Shown: positions 19,693 to 29,656, numbered from the stretch's first letter. The stretch: 64,000 bases of DNA from Marinobacter excellens HL-55 (GCA_001314845.1 LJZQ01000016.1:22623-86622); one strand, 5' to 3'. Notes: generated from the sequence alone by a model not told the origin. Made by a program: numbers and translations.

Positions 19693-20861
19693 TGGACATA
19701 GTTCTTCAGTGGCTGCTCCTGACAGTGGCCGTGGCGGCTGGCTGGGTTGCAGGCAGGTTTGGTAGCCGGAACGGGCGTTCCTCCAGAGCCATTTCAGACG
19801 AAGATTCCGTTCGGGATCGATTACAATTCCTGTTTACCAACTACTCCGACCAGGCGGTTGATAACTTTGTTCAGTCGCTGGCTGTTAATAAAGATACTGT
19901 CAGTCTGCACTTGTCGATCGGTACTCACTTTCGCAACAAAGGAGAAACCGACCGGGCTATCCTGATTCATCAAAACCTCCTGGCCCGGCCAGAGCTGCCG
20001 GCCCGTTACACGCCCCAGGTGACCCTGGAGCTGGCTATGGACTACCTAAATGCCGGCTTGCTTGACCGCGCCGAGGCTCTGTTTCATCAGTTGATGGGCG
20101 ACCGGGAATACGGCCGGCGTGCGTCAGTCGCCTTGATTGAGCTTTATCAACAGGAGCGGGAATGGGCAAAGGCAGCCCAGGTAGCGCAGACCCTGACGCG
20201 TCGTGATGCGGATCCGGCCATGTTCAAAACGCTGGCTTATATTACCTGTGAGTTGTCAGATGCCGCATTGAAGAAAGACGACCGTTGGGCGGCTCAGAAA
20301 CTGGCAAAAGAGGCGCTTGATTACGACCGTTCCTGTGTTCGGGCAACCATGCTGCTGATGAAGCAGCAGATCCGGCAGGGCAACTTCCGCGAAGCCGGTA
20401 ATCAAAGCCTCAAGGTGTTTGACCAGAATCCTGAGTTTGGGCCAGAAGCTGTAGACCGCTTGATGAAGCTGGAGCACGAACATGGCGACGTGGGTCGCCT
20501 GTTCAAAAAGTTAAAAAAGCTATACGAGCAACATCCCAGCACCAGTCTGTTGCTGGCATTGGTCGAGTCTGTTGAGCGCGCCTCTGGCCGCATGGCGGCT
20601 ATTGATCTACTACGCCGGGAGCTGGAAGTGCGACCGTCTGTGCGTGGTCTTTTGCGGTTGGTAGAAATGGCCGGGTACGAGAAAGGCATGAGCACCGACG
20701 AAGGTCGCCTGGTCAGCCGCATAGGCCACCTGATCCTCGCCAACCGTCCGATATACCGGTGTGTAAGCTGCGGCTTCTCTGGCCAGCAATTGCATTGGCT
20801 GTGTCCGAGCTGCAAACAATGGGAAACGGTACGACCCATTCAGGGCGTTGAAGCCGAATAA
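19692..20861 (+). CDS. lapB: LPS assembly protein B (YciM)
   Basis: A 389-aa inner-membrane-anchored TPR protein. LapB presents LpxC to the FtsH protease and so limits lipopolysaccharide synthesis. One N-terminal membrane helix (about 5-20) is followed by TPR repeats (about 70-340). A C-terminal rubredoxin-like metal site has two CxxC pairs (CVSCGFSG and LCPSCKQW). The length equals E. coli YciM. Translation is coupled to lapA by the TGATG overlap. Confidence 0.95.
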   Translation: MDIVLQWLLLTVAVAAGWVAGRFGSRNGRSSRAISDEDSVRDRLQFLFTNYSDQAVDNFVQSLAVNKDTVSLHLSIGTHFRNKGETDRAILIHQNLLARPELPARYTPQVTLELAMDYLNAGLLDRAEALFHQLMGDREYGRRASVALIELYQQEREWAKAAQVAQTLTRRDADPAMFKTLAYITCELSDAALKKDDRWAAQKLAKEALDYDRSCVRATMLLMKQQIRQGNFREAGNQSLKVFDQNPEFGPEAVDRLMKLEHEHGDVGRLFKKLKKLYEQHPSTSLLLALVESVERASGRMAAIDLLRRELEVRPSVRGLLRLVEMAGYEKGMSTDEGRLVSRIGHLILANRPIYRCVSCGFSGQQLHWLCPSCKQWETVRPIQGVEAE

Positions 20862-20892
20862 TATTTAAACCTACTGAACCGGAAGCCTGACT

Positions 20893-21603
20893 GTGCAAAA
20901 CACCCATGATCCGAAGATTATCGTCGCCCTGGATTTTCCGTCCCAGAGTCCTGCCTTGGCCTTGGCGGATCAGCTCGACCCCGGCAAATGCCGTCTGAAA
21001 GTCGGCAAAGAGTTGTTCACACGCTCTGGTCCGGCGTTGGTCAAGGTTCTTCAAGGCAAGGGTTTTGATGTCTTCCTGGATCTGAAATTCCACGATATTC
21101 CGAATACCACGTCCTCAGCGGTTGCTGCTGCAGCAGATCTGGGCGTATGGATGGTGAATGTCCATGCCTCGGGTGGTGAGAAGATGATGGTGGCCTGCCG
21201 TGAGCGCCTGGAGTCGTTTGGTGCCGATAAGCCACTGCTGATTGCAGTCACGGTGCTGACCAGCATGTCGGACGCAGACCTGAGCGCTATAGGCATCACC
21301 GGGGGGGCGGAGGCTCATGTGTCCCGCCTGGCCACGCTGACCAAGAACTGCGGCCTCGACGGCGTAGTCTGCTCAGCCCAGGAGGCCCCGCGCCTGAAAG
21401 CAGAGCAGGGCGCCGACTTCCAGCTCATTACCCCCGGCATCCGCCCGCTGACTGCCGACAAAGGCGACCAGCAGCGTATCATGACACCCACGGATGCCCT
21501 CAAAGCCGGCTCCGACTACCTCGTCATCGGCCGTCCAATCACCCAGGCTGCTGATCCTCTGGCTGCCCTCGAGGCCATCCATGCTGAGGTGGTCTCGGCC
21601 TAA
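20893..21603 (+). CDS. pyrF: Orotidine 5'-phosphate decarboxylase
   Basis: A 236-aa TIM-barrel enzyme for the last step of UMP synthesis. It shows [28 protein letters not shown], and the catalytic charge network [12 protein letters not shown] (Asp/Lys/Asp). The phosphate loop is near the end in [18 protein letters not shown]. The start is a GTG at 20893 with GGAAG upstream. The order lapA-lapB-pyrF is standard. Confidence 0.97.
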   Translation: MQNTHDPKIIVALDFPSQSPALALADQLDPGKCRLKVGKELFTRSGPALVKVLQGKGFDVFLDLKFHDIPNTTSSAVAAAADLGVWMVNVHASGGEKMMVACRERLESFGADKPLLIAVTVLTSMSDADLSAIGITGGAEAHVSRLATLTKNCGLDGVVCSAQEAPRLKAEQGADFQLITPGIRPLTADKGDQQRIMTPTDALKAGSDYLVIGRPITQAADPLAALEAIHAEVVSA

Positions 21604-21653
21604 CTCTGTTCGGGTGGTCGAGCCCAAGCCCTAGCCTGCTTGTTTGGGTGGAG

Positions 21654-21761
21654 GGCAGGGTGGGAAGGCCTTTCCAAAAAACGCTACGAGCACATCCCTG
21701 TGCGCTTCGCTCCGGCCATCCATGGCCTACGAGATTTTTGGAAAGGCCTTCCCACCCTGCC
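21654..21761. repeat. Long palindromic element, copy A (forward core)
   Basis: Perfect 27-bp arms (21654-21680 and 21735-21761; the left arm begins GGCAGGGTGGGAAGGCC and ends CCAAAAA) enclose a 54-nt core starting ACGCTACGAGCACATCC. The core contains two short inner hairpins, CACA-TCCC-TGTG and GGCCAT-CC-ATGGCC. It lies in the 3' gap between pyrF (+) and the leftward tRNA-Asn/aminotransferase. Short reading frames across it are artefacts of the palindrome. Confidence 0.93.
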
Positions 21762-21863
21762 ATTCAAGCAGCGCCAGTATAGTCATTACTGCACTTCGAC
21801 TGCAGCCGTTACTACCTTCAACTCATTTCGAGTTTTCTTGGCGATACCTCCGTTGCCGGATAA

Positions 21864-21971
21864 GGGGCTGTGGGGGCTGGCTTCCAAAAATGTGCGGAGC
21901 CATGGATGGCGGAGCCCAAGCGCACATGGATGTGCTTGTAGCGTTTTTTGGGAGCCAGCCCCCACAGCCCC
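21864..21971. repeat. Long palindromic element, copy B (reverse core)
   Basis: Arms of 27 nt (21864-21890 and 21945-21971; left arm begins GGGGCTGTGGGGGCTGG) enclose a 54-nt core in the opposite orientation to copy A. The arms match except one position, which is a U-G wobble in RNA. The core's inner hairpins are CACATCCATGTG and GCCATCCATGGC. It is separated from copy A by 102 bp, forming an inverted pair. Confidence 0.93.
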
Positions 21972-22044
21972 ACACCACCTAAACGAGCAGGCTAGGGCCG
22001 GAGACCAGCAAAACAACCAGGTATGACAAGAAAATCAGGCAAGA

Positions 22045-22081
22045 AAAAAGCCCGCTAATTCATAGAACTAGCGGGCTTTTT
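22045..22081. terminator. Bidirectional intrinsic terminator downstream of tRNA-Asn
   Basis: A 13-bp stem, AAAAAGCCCGCTA / TAGCGGGCTTTTT (22045-22057 and 22069-22081), gives a T-tract on either strand. It sits just past the 3' end of the leftward tRNA-Asn and also faces rightward transcripts from pyrF. Confidence 0.85.
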
Positions 22082-22087
22082 GAATAG

Positions 22088-22163
22088 TGGCTCCCCGACC
22101 TGGGCTCGAACCAGGGACAAACGGATTAACAGTCCGTTGCTCTACCAACTGAGCTATCGGGGA
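22088..22163 (-). tRNA. tRNA-Asn (GTT)
   Basis: A 76-nt gene on the minus strand with encoded CCA. The acceptor stem is TCCCCGA/TCGGGGA, the D-arm contains AGCTCAGTTGGTAGAGC, the anticodon loop is CTGTTAA (anticodon GTT), and the T-arm contains GGTTCGAACC. It is identical to the gene at 36806-36881. Confidence 0.97.
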
Positions 22164-22233
22164 ACGTCGTCATGTGACGAGGCGCGTATATTAAGTTGGC
22201 TATACCGCCTCGTCAAGTCTCTGACTAAAATTT

Positions 22234-23418
22234 TTAGCCAAGCGCCTTCTGCAAACGCTCAATGGCCTTTTCCAGGTTATCCATGCTGGTGGCAAAGCTC
22301 AAACGCATGTGCCCGGGGCTGCCAAAGGCAGAGCCTGGAACCAGCGCAACGCCGGCTTCGGTCAGCAGCTTCTCGGCAAACTCCACGTCCGTGCTTACGC
22401 CGTCAGTGGCATCAATCGCGCCTTGAAAGCTTGGGAACACGTAGAAAGTACCGTCGCCGTTCAGGCAGTCAACGCCCGGCAGCTTGTTCAGTGCGTCAAC
22501 CAGCCAGTCGTGGCGCTCTTTGAATGCTTTGACCATCTCACCCACACATTCCTGCGGGCCATCCAGGGCAGCTTGAGCAGCGGCCTGGGAGATAGAGGCC
22601 GGGTTGGAGGTGCTCTGGGACTGGATCTTCTTCATGGCGCCGATGATCTTGGCTGGGCCCGCTGCATAGCCGATGCGCCAGCCTGTCATCGAGTAGGCCT
22701 TGGATACGCCGTTGAGCACGAAGGTACGGTCGTAAAGTTCCGGTGTGGCGTTCAGGATGTTGCAGAACGGCTTACCGGTCCAGAGGATCGGCTCGTACAT
22801 GTCGTCAGTGGCGATCATGATGTTCGGGTGCTTTTTAAGCACTTCGCCAATCGCCTGGAGCTCTTCCAGACTGTACGCCATGCCGCTGGGGTTAGAGGGG
22901 CTGTTGATCACGAACAGACGGGTACGCTCGGTAATTGCGTTTTCCAGCTGTTCCGGGGTGATCTTGAAGCGGGTTTCGGCGCCCGTTTCGATGATTACCG
23001 GTTTGCCTTCGGCAACCAGAACCATATCCGGGTAGGATACCCAGTAAGGCGCAGGAATGATGGCTTCGTCACCGGCGTTCAGGGTGGCCAGTGCAAGGTT
23101 GAAAAAGCTCTGTTTGCCACCACTGCTTACCAGAATCTGGTTGGCTTCGTAATCCAGGCCGTTGTCACGTTTGAACTTCGCAATAATCGCTTTCTTCAGC
23201 GCAGGCGTACCATCTACAGCGGTGTATTTGGTCTGGCCGTTATTGATGGCCTCGATTGCGGCCTGTTTGATGTGCTGAGGGGTGTCGAAGTCTGGCTCGC
23301 CCGCACCCAGGCCAATGATGTCCTGGCCAGCAGCACGAAGCTCGGCTGCTTTGTTGGTAACTGCGAGAGTAGGGGAAGGCTTGATCGCCTGTACTCGGCT
23401 GGAAAGTTGAAGGTCCAA
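22234..23418 (-). CDS. Class I PLP aminotransferase, aspartate aminotransferase type
   Basis: A 394-aa enzyme of the Ib aspartate aminotransferase subgroup (AatA/AspC of Rhizobium and Pseudomonas), swapping amino groups between aspartate and 2-oxoglutarate. Features are LGAGEPDFDTPQHI, TKYTAVDGTPALKKAI, NSPSNPSG, and the PLP lysine K240 in NGVSKAYSMTGWRIGY. The start is a TTG at 23418 with AAGGAGC about 7 nt upstream; no ATG fits. It is transcribed toward the tRNA. Confidence 0.9.
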   Translation of the reverse strand: MDLQLSSRVQAIKPSPTLAVTNKAAELRAAGQDIIGLGAGEPDFDTPQHIKQAAIEAINNGQTKYTAVDGTPALKKAIIAKFKRDNGLDYEANQILVSSGGKQSFFNLALATLNAGDEAIIPAPYWVSYPDMVLVAEGKPVIIETGAETRFKITPEQLENAITERTRLFVINSPSNPSGMAYSLEELQAIGEVLKKHPNIMIATDDMYEPILWTGKPFCNILNATPELYDRTFVLNGVSKAYSMTGWRIGYAAGPAKIIGAMKKIQSQSTSNPASISQAAAQAALDGPQECVGEMVKAFKERHDWLVDALNKLPGVDCLNGDGTFYVFPSFQGAIDATDGVSTDVEFAEKLLTEAGVALVPGSAFGSPGHMRLSFATSMDNLEKAIERLQKALG

Positions 23419-23604
23419 ACTTGAGCTCCTTAAAGCTGCTTCTTAGGGGCGGCGATCGGCAGGGCAGGAGCCAGACGTCCTGGCTGATATTTCACCCAGC
23501 CGTCGATCGTACGGATGGTATCATGAAGCAGCATTATCGCTAAATTTCTTATAGGTGCTGTCCGTATAGCGGCGGTGCTGATGCCTGGAGGTTAGTTGCC
23601 AGTT

Positions 23605-25662
23605 ATGGCCAGTAAAACACCCAATGCCGCCAAAGAGAGTGCGTTTCGCGTTGATTCCCCCTATCAGCCTGCAGGTGATCAGCCCAAGGCCATCGCTGGA
23701 CTGGTTGACGGCATTCATTCGGGCCTGGCGCACCAGACGCTGCTGGGTGTAACCGGTTCGGGTAAAACCTTCACGATTGCCAATGTTATCCAGCAGGTTC
23801 AGCGGCCGACCATTGTCATGGCGCACAACAAAACGTTGGCAGCCCAGCTTTATGGAGAGTTCAAGGAGTTCTTCCCGGATAACGCCGTAGAGTACTTTGT
23901 GTCTTACTACGATTATTATCAGCCGGAGGCCTATGTGCCTTCGTCTGATACGTTCATCGAGAAGGACGCCTCCATTAACGAACACATCGAGCAAATGCGG
24001 CTGTCGGCGACCAAGGCGCTGCTTGAGCGGCCAGATGCGATCATTGTGGCCTCTGTGTCGTCTATTTACGGCCTGGGCGACCCGCAGTCGTACATGAAGA
24101 TGATGCTGCACCTCGATCGTGGCGATCCGGTGGATCAGCGCTCTATTTTGCGCCGGTTGGCGGAACTTCAGTACACCCGCAACGACATCGAGTTTCACCG
24201 GGCCAATTACCGAGTGCGGGGGGATGTGATTGATGTGTTTCCGGCAGAATCCGAACGCGAGGCCGTTCGAATTGAGTTGTTTGATGATGAAGTGGAACAG
24301 CTGAGCTATTTCGATCCACTGACCGGTGAAGTTCTGCGCCGTGTGCCCCGGGTGACCATCTATCCCAAGTCTCATTACGTCACGCCCCGGCAGAAGGTGC
24401 TGGATGCGGTTGAGCATATTAAGGTAGAGCTGGATGAGCGGCTCAAGGTACTGCGCGACAACCAGAGGTTGGTGGAAGCCCAACGGCTGGAGGAGCGCAC
24501 CCGCTACGACATTGAGATGATGCTTGAGTTGGGTTACTGCAACGGCATTGAAAACTACTCACGCTATCTGTCTGGTCGCACACCGGGCGAGCCGCCACCC
24601 ACATTGTTTGATTACCTGCCGGCGAATGCCCTGCTGGTGGTAGATGAGTCCCACGTGACCATTTCCCAGATCGGGGCCATGTATAAAGGTGACCGCTCGA
24701 GAAAGGAAACCCTGGTGGAGTACGGTTTCCGGCTGCCATCGGCACTGGACAACCGCCCCATGCGCTTTGAGGAATGGGAGCGGATTGCACCGCAAATGAT
24801 CTTTGTGTCTGCTACCCCCGGCAACTACGAAGCGCAGCATGCCGGCCAGGTGGTAGAACAGGTGGTCAGGCCTACGGGCCTGCTGGATCCGGTGATCGAA
24901 GTGCGGCCGGCGTCTACCCAGGTGGACGATCTGTTGTCTGAAATCCACAAACGGGTCGCGGTTAAAGAGCGGGTGCTGGTGACCACGCTGACCAAACGCA
25001 TGGCAGAGGACTTGACCGACTTCCTGATGGAACACGATATCCGGGTGCGTTACCTACACTCGGACATCGATACCGTGGAGCGGGTGGAAATCATCCGGGA
25101 TCTGCGCCGGGGCGAGTTCGATGTGCTGGTGGGCATCAACTTGTTGCGGGAAGGGCTGGATATGCCCGAGGTGTCGTTGGTGGCCATTCTGGACGCAGAC
25201 AAAGAAGGCTTTCTGCGCAGTGAGCGGTCGCTGATCCAGACCATTGGTCGTGCGGCCCGTAACGTCAACGGCAGGGCGATTCTGTATGGCGACCGGATAA
25301 CCGGCTCCATGCAACGTGCGCTTGATGAAACCGAACGCCGCCGTGAAAAGCAGCAGGCCCATAATGAAACCCATGGCATTACGCCCACCGGCCTGAACAA
25401 GAAAATTGCCGATATTATGGAAGGTGCTACTGGCGGCGGTCGCGGGCGTCGGAAGGCGGACAGACCCGGCCAGAAAGCTGCCGAAGAAGCGGAAGATTAT
25501 CTGGTCAAGGCTGGCAAGCGCTCGCCGCAGGATCTGCTTAAGGAAGTGGCCCGCCTGGAAGACGAAATGTACAAAGCCGCTGGCGATCTTGATTTCGAGA
25601 CCGCTGCCAGGCTGCGGGACCAGATTTCCGAGCTTAAAGAGGCGGCTATTCGTACCAGCTGA
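23605..25662 (+). CDS. uvrB: Excinuclease ABC subunit B
   Basis: A 685-aa nucleotide-excision-repair helicase-like protein that verifies DNA damage after UvrA. It has Walker A GVTGSGKT, the beta-hairpin [24 protein letters not shown]-type VVDESHVT, helicase motif [11 protein letters not shown], and a C-terminal UVR domain ([20 protein letters not shown]). The ATG at 23605 is used; a TTG at 23596 is closer (4 nt) to the GGAGG and cannot be excluded. It is divergent from the aminotransferase gene. Confidence 0.96.
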   Translation: MASKTPNAAKESAFRVDSPYQPAGDQPKAIAGLVDGIHSGLAHQTLLGVTGSGKTFTIANVIQQVQRPTIVMAHNKTLAAQLYGEFKEFFPDNAVEYFVSYYDYYQPEAYVPSSDTFIEKDASINEHIEQMRLSATKALLERPDAIIVASVSSIYGLGDPQSYMKMMLHLDRGDPVDQRSILRRLAELQYTRNDIEFHRANYRVRGDVIDVFPAESEREAVRIELFDDEVEQLSYFDPLTGEVLRRVPRVTIYPKSHYVTPRQKVLDAVEHIKVELDERLKVLRDNQRLVEAQRLEERTRYDIEMMLELGYCNGIENYSRYLSGRTPGEPPPTLFDYLPANALLVVDESHVTISQIGAMYKGDRSRKETLVEYGFRLPSALDNRPMRFEEWERIAPQMIFVSATPGNYEAQHAGQVVEQVVRPTGLLDPVIEVRPASTQVDDLLSEIHKRVAVKERVLVTTLTKRMAEDLTDFLMEHDIRVRYLHSDIDTVERVEIIRDLRRGEFDVLVGINLLREGLDMPEVSLVAILDADKEGFLRSERSLIQTIGRAARNVNGRAILYGDRITGSMQRALDETERRREKQQAHNETHGITPTGLNKKIADIMEGATGGGRGRRKADRPGQKAAEEAEDYLVKAGKRSPQDLLKEVARLEDEMYKAAGDLDFETAARLRDQISELKEAAIRTS

Positions 25663-26784
25663 TCAGTGACGTTTAGGGCCAACGATCACAGCGGCCTGCA
25701 ACGGTTGATTGCGGCCGTAGCTCGACATTTTTCCGAATACCCGTTTGTCGATGGGCAGATACTGCTTATCGGCAACGGTTTCGCCCTCTTCAACGTCGAT
25801 CTCCGGGTCGTGCAGGTACACAAAGTCGTCGTCCATGGCGCAGACAGTGACCCAATGCGGTACCCGGCTGCGGTTCAATTGCCAGGTGCTGATCAGGATG
25901 ACCGGAATCTGGCCTTTGTGCAAAGCGGATTCCATGGCTTCCAGCGTGAGCGGGTCATGGTGTAGCTGAATGCCGGTCTGGCCGATGTCGTGCAGAAAGC
26001 CTTCATGCACCAGTTCCAGCACCCGCTTTTTATCATCATTTCGTACCGTGTCTTTAAACAGCGCTCCCTCCTGGCTGATCCAGGCGCTGGCTTCAAAACC
26101 GCGATGCCAGGCCGACAGCGCCAGGCCGTGTGGGCCGCAACCCCCATGGCCGGCCAGCATGAAAATGGTGGTGGCCTCGCGCCAGATTTTCAGCTCTTCC
26201 AGGGTGTTCAGTGTTTGATGCTCATCCAGTGCCGCCATAGCCATAATCAGAGCCGAGGGGCCACAGGTGAACTCGGTGGTTTGCGGGTAATAGGGCACCG
26301 GCAGGTATTCACGGGAGGGCTCGTAGTACAGGATCCGGCGCTCAAAACGCAGCGCCGTGCCGTGGTCTTCGTAGTAGTCCCGGTAAGTGCCGAACTGGCG
26401 ATAACCCAGGCGACGATAAAGGTTGATGGCGCCGGCGTTGTCTTCCCGCACTTCCAGGCGCATCACGATACGGTCAGCATCGACGGCTTCTTTTTCGGCT
26501 TCACGCACCAGCATTTCGCCCACCCCACGGCCTCGCACGGAGGGCGACACCGCAATCGAGTAGATTCTGGCCAGACGGGTGGCTGCATTCATCAAGACCA
26601 GGCAGTAACCCACCAGCTCGGAATCCTGCTCGGCAACGATCAGCCGGTCTCGGGGCATTTCAAGAAATCGCCGGAAGCTCCGGCGTGAAATACGGTCTTC
26701 ACTGAAGCAGCGGTTTTCCAGTTGCACCAAAGGGGTCAGGTCGTCGGCGACGGCTTGTCGAAGCAGTACATCAGGCATAAACAT
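25663..26784 (-). CDS. GNAT acetyltransferase fused to C39-like peptidase domain
   Basis: A 373-aa two-domain protein. Residues 1-150 are a GNAT acetyltransferase (IYSIAVSPSVRGRGVGEMLV, NAGAINLYRRLGYR). Residues 160-373 are a papain-like C39 domain with Cys174 in TTEFTCGPSALIMAM, a His in SRVPHWVTV and an Asp in YLHDPEID. The combination is known as a conserved pair with a RimK-family ATP-grasp protein, which here is the divergent neighbour. Substrate and pathway are not established. The ATG at 26784 or at 26778 could be the start; the Shine-Dalgarno sequence is weak. Confidence 0.85.
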   Translation of the reverse strand: MFMPDVLLRQAVADDLTPLVQLENRCFSEDRISRRSFRRFLEMPRDRLIVAEQDSELVGYCLVLMNAATRLARIYSIAVSPSVRGRGVGEMLVREAEKEAVDADRIVMRLEVREDNAGAINLYRRLGYRQFGTYRDYYEDHGTALRFERRILYYEPSREYLPVPYYPQTTEFTCGPSALIMAMAALDEHQTLNTLEELKIWREATTIFMLAGHGGCGPHGLALSAWHRGFEASAWISQEGALFKDTVRNDDKKRVLELVHEGFLHDIGQTGIQLHHDPLTLEAMESALHKGQIPVILISTWQLNRSRVPHWVTVCAMDDDFVYLHDPEIDVEEGETVADKQYLPIDKRVFGKMSSYGRNQPLQAAVIVGPKRH

Positions 26785-26976
26785 CAAACCCCGGGGCGTA
26801 AAGAGAGCGGGAAGCTGGCGAGCACTTCCTCCGCAGCTATTATGGTAGAGACAGGTGGGTTTCGATAGCGGTCAATCATGCGTAAAGCACGCATCACTGG
26901 CTGATTGTGGAGTTGCCTGTGGCGGCGTATTGTGGCGCCCATTACCCGGCTGAACCTTCAGGGAGGAATGCCATCT

Positions 26977-28476
26977 ATGTCCCGTTTGTTAATCGTTGTG
27001 GATCGAGCCAAAGATTGGGCGCCTTATTATCCCAGTGAAGATGTTCTGACGTTTGATGAGTATCTGAAGTTTACCGCACCGGCCAACAGCCGTGTGCGGG
27101 TCATCAATCTGTGTCAGAGCGCAAAATATCTGAGCCGTGGCTACTACTGTTCGCTGCTGGCTGAAGCCCGTGGCCACCATGTGGTGCCGTCGGTCATGAC
27201 CCTTAACGATTTGAGTCGGAAGGGGCTGTTTTCTCTGGAGCTGGAAGAGCTGGACCACAGCGTCATTCAATGGCTGGAAAAGGAAGCCAAGGAAATTGAC
27301 CCCTCCATTGATGACCGGGACGCTACCCATGAAGTGCGCATACGCACCTATTTTGGCCAGGCCGAACATCCGGACCTGAAACCGGTGGCTCGTGCGCTGT
27401 TCGATCGGTTCCCGTGTCCGCTTTTGGAGGTGGTGTTCCGCCATCGCAAACAGTGGCAGATTGAGTCCATGAAGCCTGCCGGTCCGGCTGATCTGGATGA
27501 GCGTGAGCAGGATCTGTTTGCGGCCGCCCTGGACCGTTTCAGCAGCATGGTCTGGCGCAAGCCCAGAACGCGCAGGCGCTATCGGTTTGACTTGGCGATG
27601 TTGGTGAACCCGGAAGAGGAAATGCCACCCAGTGACGAAGCCGCGCTCAAGCGCTTCGAGCGGGCAGGTCGCAAACTGGGCATCAATGTCGAGCGGATTA
27701 CCCGTCGGGACTATATGCGCCTGCCGGAATACGACGGTTTGTTTATTCGTGAAACCACCGCCATCGACCATCACACCTACCGCTTTGCCCGTAAGGCAGA
27801 GGCCGAAGGCATGGTGGTGATTGATGATCCGGTGTCTATCCTGCGTTGCACCAACAAGGTGTTTCTGGCGGACTTGTTGAAGAACAACAAGGTGCCAACA
27901 CCCAAGACGATGATCCTCTCCAAAGATCAGAAAGACGCCGTTGAACAGGTGTCGAGTGAGCTGGGCTTTCCGGTGGTGATCAAGATTCCGGACGGCGCTT
28001 TCTCTCGTGGCGTGGCCAAGGCGAAGGATGAAAAAGAGCTGAAGGCCGGGCTCAAGGAACTGTTCAAGCAGTCGGCCCTGGTGTTGGCCCAGGAGTATTT
28101 TTACACCGATTACGACTGGCGCATTGGTGTGCTGGGTGGTCGGGCGATCTATGCCTGCAAATACCTGATGGTGAAAGGGCATTGGCAGATCTACCAGCAT
28201 GGCGGCCCGGCCATAGAGAGCGGGGGCTTTGAAACCATGCCAACCTATGAAGTGCCCCGGAACGTTATTCAGGCTGCACTCAACTCCACCCGACTGATTG
28301 GCAACGGCCTGTATGGTGTGGATATCAAGCAGTCCGGCAATCGGGTGGCTGTGATCGAGGTGAACGACAACCCCAGTATCGATTCCGGTGTGGAAGATAA
28401 ATTCTTGGGTGGCGAACTCTACACTCTGGTCATGCAGGAATTTCTTTCCCGCATGGAAGAGAATCGCCGCCGGTAA
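26977..28476 (+). CDS. RimK-family ATP-grasp protein
   Basis: A 499-aa protein. The N-terminal 230 residues (MSRLLIVVDRAKDWAPYYPS) are a RimK-associated RLAN-type region. Residues 260-499 form an ATP-grasp ligase (FIRETTAIDHHTYRFARKAE, GFPVVIKIPDGAFSRGV, and the Mg/ATP motif VIEVNDNPSIDSGVED). Such enzymes add amino acids to peptides or small acceptors; the acceptor here is unknown. GGGAGGA precedes the ATG at 26977; the ATG at 26968 touches the Shine-Dalgarno and is unlikely. The divergent gap to the GNAT-C39 gene is 192 bp. Confidence 0.88.
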   Translation: MSRLLIVVDRAKDWAPYYPSEDVLTFDEYLKFTAPANSRVRVINLCQSAKYLSRGYYCSLLAEARGHHVVPSVMTLNDLSRKGLFSLELEELDHSVIQWLEKEAKEIDPSIDDRDATHEVRIRTYFGQAEHPDLKPVARALFDRFPCPLLEVVFRHRKQWQIESMKPAGPADLDEREQDLFAAALDRFSSMVWRKPRTRRRYRFDLAMLVNPEEEMPPSDEAALKRFERAGRKLGINVERITRRDYMRLPEYDGLFIRETTAIDHHTYRFARKAEAEGMVVIDDPVSILRCTNKVFLADLLKNNKVPTPKTMILSKDQKDAVEQVSSELGFPVVIKIPDGAFSRGVAKAKDEKELKAGLKELFKQSALVLAQEYFYTDYDWRIGVLGGRAIYACKYLMVKGHWQIYQHGGPAIESGGFETMPTYEVPRNVIQAALNSTRLIGNGLYGVDIKQSGNRVAVIEVNDNPSIDSGVEDKFLGGELYTLVMQEFLSRMEENRRR

Positions 28477-28492
28477 GGTCTGCGCCGATCTA

Positions 28493-29656
28493 TCAGTTGG
28501 CGGCCACCCACACGCGAACGCTGCCAAACCAGGGGTGGTCAGCCAGCAACTCCCGCACGCGGTTGTTGGTCAGTTCCGGGGCGGGGTGGTGTTCATCGAC
28601 AAAGATTTCCAGGTGAACGCGGTTTTTCAGATAATGCAGACGCAGTTTACTGTGGGGAGGCAGATCGCCCAGTGCCAGTGAGATCTGGTCTCGAATCTCC
28701 TCCCGGGAAGGTAGGCCTGGCTCGGTAGAGTGCGGGTACTTCTCGTCGTTTTCAGCGTCGATATGGAAGTTGATGTCTTTGATGTTGCCCATCGCCTCGC
28801 GCATACCCGCCACCACCTTCATGCCGATCTGGTGGCCTTCAGAGACGCTGATCTCAGGCCGAACGACCAGGTGAACATCCAATAGAATGTCGTGCCCCAT
28901 TCGGCGGCTGCGAAGCTCATGTATGTTGCGTACGCCGGCGGTGTCCATGGCAATGGCGCGGAGCATATTGGTGTCTTCTTCTGACAAGCCGGTATCGACC
29001 AGTTCTTTTACGCTGTCCCAGGTGAACTTCCAGCCTATGTGAATGATGATGAGCGCAATCACCACGGCAGCGACCACATCAAGCCACGCAAACCCAAGCA
29101 TCGCGCCGACCGTCGACACCAGCACGACAACCGAAGAAAACGCATCAGTGCGGCTGTGCCATGCGTTGGCAATGATCAGGTCTGAGCGGATACGAATACC
29201 AACACGGCGGGTGTACCGGTAAATCCACTCCTTGCCAACCACAGAAACCGCAGCGGCCACCAAAACCGGCCAGCCGGGGACCTTGAGTTCCTGGCCCGCA
29301 AGTAACCGAAGAATGTTCTCCCAAGCCAATGCTGCGCCCACGGCAATCAGAATACTGCCGAGCAGCAGGGTGCCGAGGGTTTCTATGCGTTGGTGGCCGT
29401 ATGGGTGGTCAGCGTCCGGCTCTTTGCGCGATAGTCGCATCACTGCCAATACCACCCAATCCGAAACGACGTCGGTAAAAGAGTGGATGCCGTCTACTAA
29501 TAACGCCTGGGAATTAAAGAGCGTGCCGCCAATGACTTTGATGACGCCAAGAAATGCATCCAGAACCATCCCAATAATCGTGACTCTGGAGGCTGCATGT
29601 TTTTCTTTGTCGAGATCCGGTTTAGGGCTGTGATGGCGTTCTGAAGGCTTGTCCAT
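28493..29656 (-). CDS. Cation diffusion facilitator family transporter
   Basis: A 387-aa inner-membrane divalent metal exporter (Zn, Fe, Mn or Co; not distinguishable here). Metal-site motifs are DGIHSFTDVVSD in helix 2 and NAWHSRTDAFSS in helix 5, with DADHPYGHQRIE between helices 2 and 3. A cytosolic ferredoxin-like domain follows from about residue 230 (GHDILLDVHLVVRPEISVSEGH). A second soluble tail after about residue 300 makes it longer than typical 300-aa members. It converges on the RimK-like gene, stops 16 bp apart. Confidence 0.92.
   Translation of the reverse strand: MDKPSERHHSPKPDLDKEKHAASRVTIIGMVLDAFLGVIKVIGGTLFNSQALLVDGIHSFTDVVSDWVVLAVMRLSRKEPDADHPYGHQRIETLGTLLLGSILIAVGAALAWENILRLLAGQELKVPGWPVLVAAAVSVVGKEWIYRYTRRVGIRIRSDLIIANAWHSRTDAFSSVVVLVSTVGAMLGFAWLDVVAAVVIALIIIHIGWKFTWDSVKELVDTGLSEEDTNMLRAIAMDTAGVRNIHELRSRRMGHDILLDVHLVVRPEISVSEGHQIGMKVVAGMREAMGNIKDINFHIDAENDEKYPHSTEPGLPSREEIRDQISLALGDLPPHSKLRLHYLKNRVHLEIFVDEHHPAPELTNNRVRELLADHPWFGSVRVWVAAN

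Noticed and set aside
21640..22026. Short frames crossing the palindromic repeats (also near 34042, 47573, 47780 and 47901)
   Set aside because: They read through palindromes and change with strand and copy; no ribosome sites or conserved protein logic. The DNA structure explains the openness.
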